Source: Allium sativum
Lineage: Eukaryota > Streptophyta > Magnoliopsida > Asparagales > Amaryllidaceae
Length of the DNA: 64,000 bases
Direction: 5' to 3'
Assembly: GCA_030737875.1 (NCBI GenBank)
Contig: CM060912.1
Location: forward strand, 462,338,310 to 462,402,309
Shown here piece after piece: positions 62,131 to 64,000 of the stretch (positions within the stretch are counted from its first letter, which is position 1; each line of letters opens with the position of its first letter). Below the pieces are notes generated by a model. It made no database searches. It worked only from the letters and a program-made list of their open reading frames with translations, and was not told the DNA's origin. Position numbers and translations under genes: made by a program.

Positions 62131-62680
62131 AGTGTGGTGCTAAGGGCACCCTAATATGTTCTTCCTAATACCACAATTAAAAAAAATAAAACTCATTAAA
62201 TTTTGTATGTTTCCTAATACCACATTACGTTTCTGTTATAATCTCTCACTCAAGCATTATTTGCCGAAGTAATCACGCACTAAGTTAATCTAAATACAAT
62301 AATATCTCGTAATCGCTGTTTTCTTCGCATCTCTCGTAGGAAAATTCAAATTCGTACATTAATCTCTCAATTGTTTGGTGATCTGAAAACCCTAATCTCT
62401 CACTTCCTCTTCTAGTTTGCTTAACTCAAACCTTATTCATGTCTTTTGTATGTTGCGGCATCGAATTCCTTGATCTGCTATAGATCTAGGAATTAGCTCG
62501 TTGATCGGTTTTACAAATGAAGAAGAGCGAATATCGAATGAAATAGAAATAGGGTAAAACAGTGTGGTAACCCCTATTTTTTAAGTGTTTGGTATTAAGT
62601 AGAGTGTAATACTAATTCTTATGGTATTTTTTAGTCGCGATATTAGGAAGAACATATTGGGGTGCCCATAGCTCCACACT
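62131..62680. mobile_element. MITE with terminal inverted repeats of about 45 bp
   Basis: The left end GTGTGGTGCTAAGGGCACCC and the next 25 bases (ATATGTTCTTCCTAATA) pair with the right end GGGTGCCCATAGCTCCACAC with few mismatches. TA flanks both ends (62130-62131 and 62680-62681), which may be a TA target duplication of a Tc1/mariner-type MITE; a TTA-type PIF/Harbinger TSD is not supported. There is no coding sequence. An unrelated CCCTAATCTCTCAC leader-like stretch lies inside. Confidence 0.75.
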
Positions 62681-63134
62681 ATATTTATTATATCGATTAA
62701 TCTCAGACTTATTTGATTGAAACTACTTCTATGTAGAATTGACTGAGTTATAGTAAAACGATAAGCGAGAACGTGCAGTATAGGATGTACTGTTTTCTTT
62801 TATTGAGTTACTATTTGTAAGTTTGTGACACATTTCTGTATGGATGACCGTACTAGACTTCGGGTCAATTTATGTGTATTATGTGGACCTTCGGGGAATG
62901 TTTGTCAGATGCCAAAAATCTATGTGAAAATAGCACTTGAGAAGCATCGGCCATTTTCGTGTGGTTTATTTACAGATGTAGCTCAGATTCGATTTTCATG
63001 GATCCACTCTATGTGGGATTTTCTAGATTTTATTATTTCCAATTTCTAGAATTTGTGATTTTTAAAATATTATCACCATTTTGCGAACATGAGTATTATA
63101 TGCATAGACTATGCGCTATTTGACGATTTAAGAT

Positions 63135-63235
63135 ATGGTGATTACATTTTTATGTGTTGCTTACATTTTTGCGTGGTGATTACATTTCTATGTTGTGCTT
63201 ACATTTTTGTGTGGTGATTGTTGTTCTGTGTGGTG
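63135..63235. repeat. Short tandem repeat GTGGTGATTACATTT(T/C)TATGT / TTGCTTACATTTTTG
   Basis: Unit of about 19 bp alternating GATTACATTT and CTTACATTT versions, two to three double units. Confidence 0.75.
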
Positions 63236-63278
63236 AACTCCTAATCAAGTTGTATATATTCATATTTTAGGATTTCTT

Positions 63279-64000
63279 TAACAACCTGCATTTTTGGCCG
63301 CTTCAAGTCAGTAGTTAAACTAACTTATACCGCTCGAAACAACAGATTATTATTGCTAATGAGGTTTAACAGAATCAATACACAGAATCACAGGACACAA
63401 TAACATGCAACAGAATAATTTTTTTAAAAATATCAGAGTTATACAATAATTTACACAATAGAAAAATACATAGCTTTAAAATAAAATAAATTATACAGAA
63501 TTTTACAGATTTTGTCATCTTCACGAGTATTTAACTTCGATAAATAAAATCTTTAGATCTGCAACACTCGGGTCTAACCCGAGCATTACATGCAAAGCAC
63601 AAAACACTCTAGTCAGGATTAACTTTATTCAAGTAAATCAACTTCAATAAACCACTAAACATAATAATTAATCCTAACATATAGGTAGTTAATAAATTTC
63701 TGAGTAAGTGTCAAGCGCCAACATTCATGGTAAAATTTGTATAGACACCAGCAGTGACATAGGTTCAAATTTTATGACAAGGCAAGCATATTTTCTCAAG
63801 ATGTACATAACATGCTACATCAACTCAAGCCTAAAGTCCTAAACTAGATGAACATATTCAAATTAACCAAAACACCTAAACGAATTAGTGTAGATCATGT
63901 GAGTGTTTTCTTTTGCTTTAAAGTAAACAAATCATATTATATACTCCTTGTCCTTTGAAAGTAGCCGGTTTGTAAAATATGCACATGCATACCAATAGAT
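63279..64000 (-). mobile_element. Possible gypsy-type LTR end, cut by the window edge
   Basis: TTAACAACCTGCATTTTTGGCCG at 63279 resembles the TGTAACGACCC / TGTAGTGACCC LTR ends. About 280 bp further on (63567-63582) are CTCGGGT and ACCCGAG, comparable to the inner CACCCAAG / CTTGGGTG words of the other LTRs. If so, its coding direction is minus, as for the solo LTR. The TG itself is mutated. Confidence 0.3.

Noticed and set aside
62825..63049. 74-codon frame MTHFCMDDRTRLRVNL...
   Set aside because: No recognised domain, no splice or promoter context, and it borders low-complexity repeats.

Overview
This window is AT-rich nuclear DNA of a flowering plant, most likely a dicot. I see no intact host gene. 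Almost everything that can be identified is a transposable element, often one nested inside another, and every recognisable protein-coding stretch is broken. Evidence for a plant nucleus: Ty1/copia and Ty3/gypsy pol remnants, initiator-tRNA-Met primer sites, CACTA elements, a PIF/Harbinger-type Myb/SANT remnant, a CBSX5-like gene fragment and a psbT-like plastid fragment.

Layout. 1-3974: an LTR end, a broken Myb/SANT-like gene of a PIF/Harbinger-type element (minus strand) and featureless AT-rich DNA. 3975-19712 is copy A of an old duplicated segment. Copy A carries a 10.28-kb CACTA element (5202-15481) with perfect 13-bp ends and a perfect AAT target duplication. That CACTA holds a DUF4216 transposase remnant and a captured CBSX5-like gene fragment. 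Copy A also ends with the right terminus of a second, older CACTA family. 19713-23375 is a truncated gypsy LTR. 23376-44393 is copy B of the duplicated segment. Copy B preserves the empty site of the CACTA and is split by a Ty1/copia element (26032-42688, minus strand). The left LTR of that copia was entered by a gypsy-type element with very long LTRs and no pol (26079-38888), whose own right LTR was entered by a third element, now a solo LTR (34135-38613, TSD GAATT). One later deletion appears to have removed the end of the gypsy LTR together with part of the copia LTR.

45194-60050 is a decayed Ty3/gypsy pol (RNase H and integrase), cut in two by a young LARD-type element (46082-58847, TSD ATCCT). 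Its two LTRs are each exactly 5,609 bp; I found only one mismatch in the parts I compared. It has only 1.5 kb of internal sequence and no gag-pol. 60051-64000 holds possible LTR sequence, a 550-bp foldback MITE and another LTR end.

The most interesting points are: (1) a 16-codon ORF with identical length, start, first six residues and stop in the interiors of two otherwise diverged LARD-type elements; (2) a plastid psbT-like segment inside one of those interiors; (3) a CBSX5-like fragment carried by the CACTA; (4) the very young LARD with 5.6-kb LTRs, which contain a hairpin, a repeat array and an ORF near the presumed transcription start. The elements without pol could move only with proteins supplied from elsewhere. 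No host pathway can be read from this window.
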